This document shows, piece after piece, positions 62,901 to 64,000 of a DNA stretch of 64,000 bases. The translations under genes and the position numbers were made by a program. The notes beneath the pieces are model-generated. The model did no database searches. It was not told the DNA's origin and was given only the letters and a program-made list of their open reading frames with translations. Within the stretch, counting starts at the first letter, position 1. Each line of letters opens with the position of its first letter. Source of the DNA: Streptomyces marinisediminis (lineage in GTDB: Bacteria > Actinomycetota > Actinomycetes > Streptomycetales > Streptomycetaceae); contig NZ_JAPKFL010000004.1 in assembly GCF_026262575.1 (NCBI RefSeq), positions 186,001 through 250,000 of the forward strand, written 5' to 3'.

Positions 62901-64000
62901 CCGACGCCCCCGTCGACGAGGCCGCGCTGCGGCGCACGCTCGGCCGCACGCTGCCGGGGCACCTGGTGCCCGCCCGGTTCGCGCGGATCGACCGGCTGCC
63001 CACCGGGCCCAGCGGCAAGACCGACCGGGCCGCCCTGGCCGCGCGCGCGGCCGAGCTGCCCGCCCCCCGGCGCGAACCGGCCGCCGGGCGCCCGCTGACC
63101 GCCACCGAGCGGCGCGTCGCCGCCGTGTGGGCCGACCTGCTGGACGGCGCCGCCGTCGGCCCGGACGACGACTTCTTCGCCGAGGGCGGCCACTCCCTGC
63201 TGGCGGTGCGGCTGCGGCAGGCGCTCCAGGAGGCCTACGGCACCGACCTGCCGCTGAGCACCCTGCTGGCCGAGCCCACCGTGTCGGGCATGGCCGCGGG
63301 CGTGGAGCGGGCGCTGGCCGGGGAGACCACGGCGCGCGGGCCCGACCTGTGGGCCGACACCCGGCTCCCGGACGGCGTGGACCCGGCCGCCACCGTGCGG
63401 CGCGCCGACCCGGCGACCGCCCGGACCGTCCTGCTGACCGGGGCCACCGGCTTCCTCGGCGTCTACCTGCTGCGGTCGCTGCTCGCGGCCGGGTGCGTCG
63501 TCCACTGCGTCGTGCGGGCCGGCTCGGCGGAGGAGGGGCTGCGCCGCCTCCTGGACACCGCCCGCCGCTACCGGACCGGGGACGGGCTGGACCTGTCCCG
63601 GGTGCGGGTGGTGGCCGGGGACCTGTCCCGGGAGCGGTTCGGACTCGCCCCCGCGGAGTACCGGGAGCTGGCCGGGCGGGTGGAGTGCGTCTACCACGCG
63701 GCGGCGCACATCAACTTCGCCGCGCCCTACGTCTCGGTCAGGCCGACGAACGTGGACGGCTTCGCGCGGGTGGCCGAGTTCTGCGCCGACACCGTGCTCA
63801 AGCCGCTGCACCACATGTCCACGCTCGCGGTCTTCGCGCCCGGCGGGGCCGCCCGGGACATCGACGAGGACGCCGTGCCCGACACCCCCGAGGGGCTCGG
63901 CATCGGGTACGCGCAGAGCAAGTGGGTCGCCGAGCGGCTGGCGCTGGCGGCGCGCGAGCGCGGGGTGCCGGTCACCGTGCACCGGATCGGGCGGATCGGC
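59906..64000 (+). CDS. NRPS C-A-T-R (3' partial), PBD-forming synthetase (SibD-like)
   Basis: The frame is open from the GTG at 59906 to the right edge (1365 codons). The first about 75 residues look like a carrier domain that has lost its serine ([17 protein letters not shown]). Then follow a condensation domain (HHAVFDG near 219), adenylation ([10 protein letters not shown] near 697, [10 protein letters not shown] with Asp235, NVYGPSEA), a carrier domain ([10 protein letters not shown] near 1096) and a reductase (TGATGFLG near 1178, YAQSK near 1335). It would activate the alkyl-dehydroproline, join it to the anthranilate and release the dipeptide aldehyde, which closes to the PBD ring. Inferred specificity residues are roughly D-V-E-V-H-T-V-L-C. 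Confidence 0.93.
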   Translation, partial: MTDALLTVVLDRWRHLTGRPAAAADDPFDAAHGDALAADLGGVLGQELSAADVAGSGTPRALADLLRARRRAASPGPAGGDAGRGPADGGHTVLEATAGQAGIWYACEYGDPAAYNSPVLLRFPERLDPTALRRALRHVVTRHESLRTTFATASDGRLAQHVSAEPRFGFATATARGEEEVRRQAARFATVRLDLRTGPLLHALCLDAGQDGTALLVNVHHAVFDGFSWSVLLTEWLTAYRSLAGGERLPQAPPPRQFREVVAAREHAEPRAGTPSSDYWREHLAGAPAQLDLPLDGPHARDADAPGAEGVRTVLPAAEARALRERAAAEGVTPLMVLLTAYAVLLHRHTGQEDLTVGLPVSLRDRAADQEAIGHLVNTVVLRHRIAPGDTVRELLARTRREVLAAMRHKDVPFEDVVRALAPEGRDGGRSPLFRTMVTLMPRDRRDLGHLGLGADAWQHVSGVPKYDLSLIVEEGERELGLTFEYDPARFGAEAVERFVRRLRTLLADLLDRPGGTVRELRWVPGEELRELAAVWHGPEDDRPARRSVPALFAERVRHAPDAVAVEAVDGATLTYRELDAAAGRLAGALRARGARRGTRVAIRLERGPDAITALLAVVRAGASFVPLDPAYPRERIALMLDDARPGLLLTRGGAGVPCPAGTDVFDLDAWDPAEPDRAGGAEPPPRAPGDEAYVVYTSGSTGRPKGVVVEDFTLTNLVYRQADLSGPHAGARTLQYMSLSFDVSFEEIFATLCAGGTLVLTDEETRADLHRLAGYLRERRVGRVFLPYVALRELASVVVRDGVRLPELAEVHTTGEQLVVTPDLREMFGRRTPAALVNVYGPSEAHLCTGYRLPPDPADWPERPPIGRAVGGVRLHVLDADRRPVPFGVPGELYVGGRVLSPGYLNLPEQTAARFLPDPDAPHPGARLYRTGDLVRCTPEEGFVHLGRADEQIKIRGYRIEPAEVEAALCDLPSVTAAAVVAAERGPGDRRLVAFLRTDAPVDEAALRRTLGRTLPGHLVPARFARIDRLPTGPSGKTDRAALAARAAELPAPRREPAAGRPLTATERRVAAVWADLLDGAAVGPDDDFFAEGGHSLLAVRLRQALQEAYGTDLPLSTLLAEPTVSGMAAGVERALAGETTARGPDLWADTRLPDGVDPAATVRRADPATARTVLLTGATGFLGVYLLRSLLAAGCVVHCVVRAGSAEEGLRRLLDTARRYRTGDGLDLSRVRVVAGDLSRERFGLAPAEYRELAGRVECVYHAAAHINFAAPYVSVRPTNVDGFARVAEFCADTVLKPLHHMSTLAVFAPGGAARDIDEDAVPDTPEGLGIGYAQSKWVAERLALAARERGVPVTVHRIGRIG

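Noticed and set aside
59768..63982. Minus-strand open frame of about 1400 codons opposite the last NRPS
   Set aside because: Composition is typical of an antisense shadow; the plus strand shows all NRPS core motifs in one frame to the window edge.
1..64000. Insertion sequences, integrases, tRNA attachment sites
   Set aside because: No transposase, integrase or tRNA gene was recognised on either strand, so there is no direct sign of how the clusters were acquired.

Overview
The window is very GC-rich actinomycete DNA of Streptomyces type. GGAGG-type ribosome sites, frequent GTG starts, ATGA/GTGA stop-start overlaps and perfect GC-rich terminator hairpins all point that way. So does the gene content: SARP, NsdA-like, DmdR-type and BldG-type regulators, an ECF sigma/ZAS pair and a PQQ-kinase. 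I see no tRNA, rRNA, IS element, phage gene or CRISPR array.

Layout. (1) About 1-7 kb is the end of a biosynthetic locus: the 3' part of an NRPS module ending in a thioester reductase, an AfsR-type SARP regulator, and two small proteins with AfsS-like D-x-H repeats behind a SARP-type direct-repeat promoter. (2) About 7-35 kb is a conserved chromosomal block: PQQ-repeat Ser/Thr kinase, double VOC protein, TetR regulator, S8 protease, flavin monooxygenase, anti-sigma and anti-anti-sigma proteins, an ECF sigma/anti-sigma operon, purU, lipoprotein, NsdA-like regulator, DmdR1-type regulator, SIS protein, PAS/GAF sensor, pdxH and citrate synthase. A gene-free stretch at 31.1-31.8 kb holds a candidate structured RNA with an embedded 12-codon ORF. 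(3) From about 35.3 kb to the right edge lies a secondary-metabolite cluster that I read as a glycosylated pyrrolobenzodiazepine (PBD) pathway of sibiromycin type.

How the PBD genes fit together. Genes 35695-40937 (VOC L-DOPA dioxygenase, LmbB2-type tyrosine hydroxylase, F420-type reductase, PhzF-type isomerase, gamma-glutamyltransferase) are the known set for making a 4-alkyl-(dehydro)proline from tyrosine. Genes 44206-51505 include kynureninase, tryptophan 2,3-dioxygenase, a SibL-like methyltransferase and a kynurenine formamidase, which make a substituted anthranilate from tryptophan. Mixed with them are deoxysugar genes: a WecE-type C4 aminotransferase, a C-methyltransferase, a probable N-methyltransferase, an epimerase, RmlA and a glycosyltransferase. 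Together these suit a sibirosamine-like 4-amino-3-C-methyl sugar. A salicylyl-CoA-hydroxylase-like flavoenzyme would hydroxylate the carrier-bound anthranilate. A UvrA-like ATPase would protect the host DNA. Two NRPS genes (A-T, then C-A-T-R with reductive release) would join the halves and release an aldehyde that closes to the PBD imine. A Tat-signal flavin oxidase may act outside the cell.

The last NRPS runs off the right edge. A dTDP-glucose 4,6-dehydratase, a clear kynurenine 3-monooxygenase and a drug exporter are not in view and may lie beyond it. Assignments rest on reading motifs and gene context only; no database search was run.
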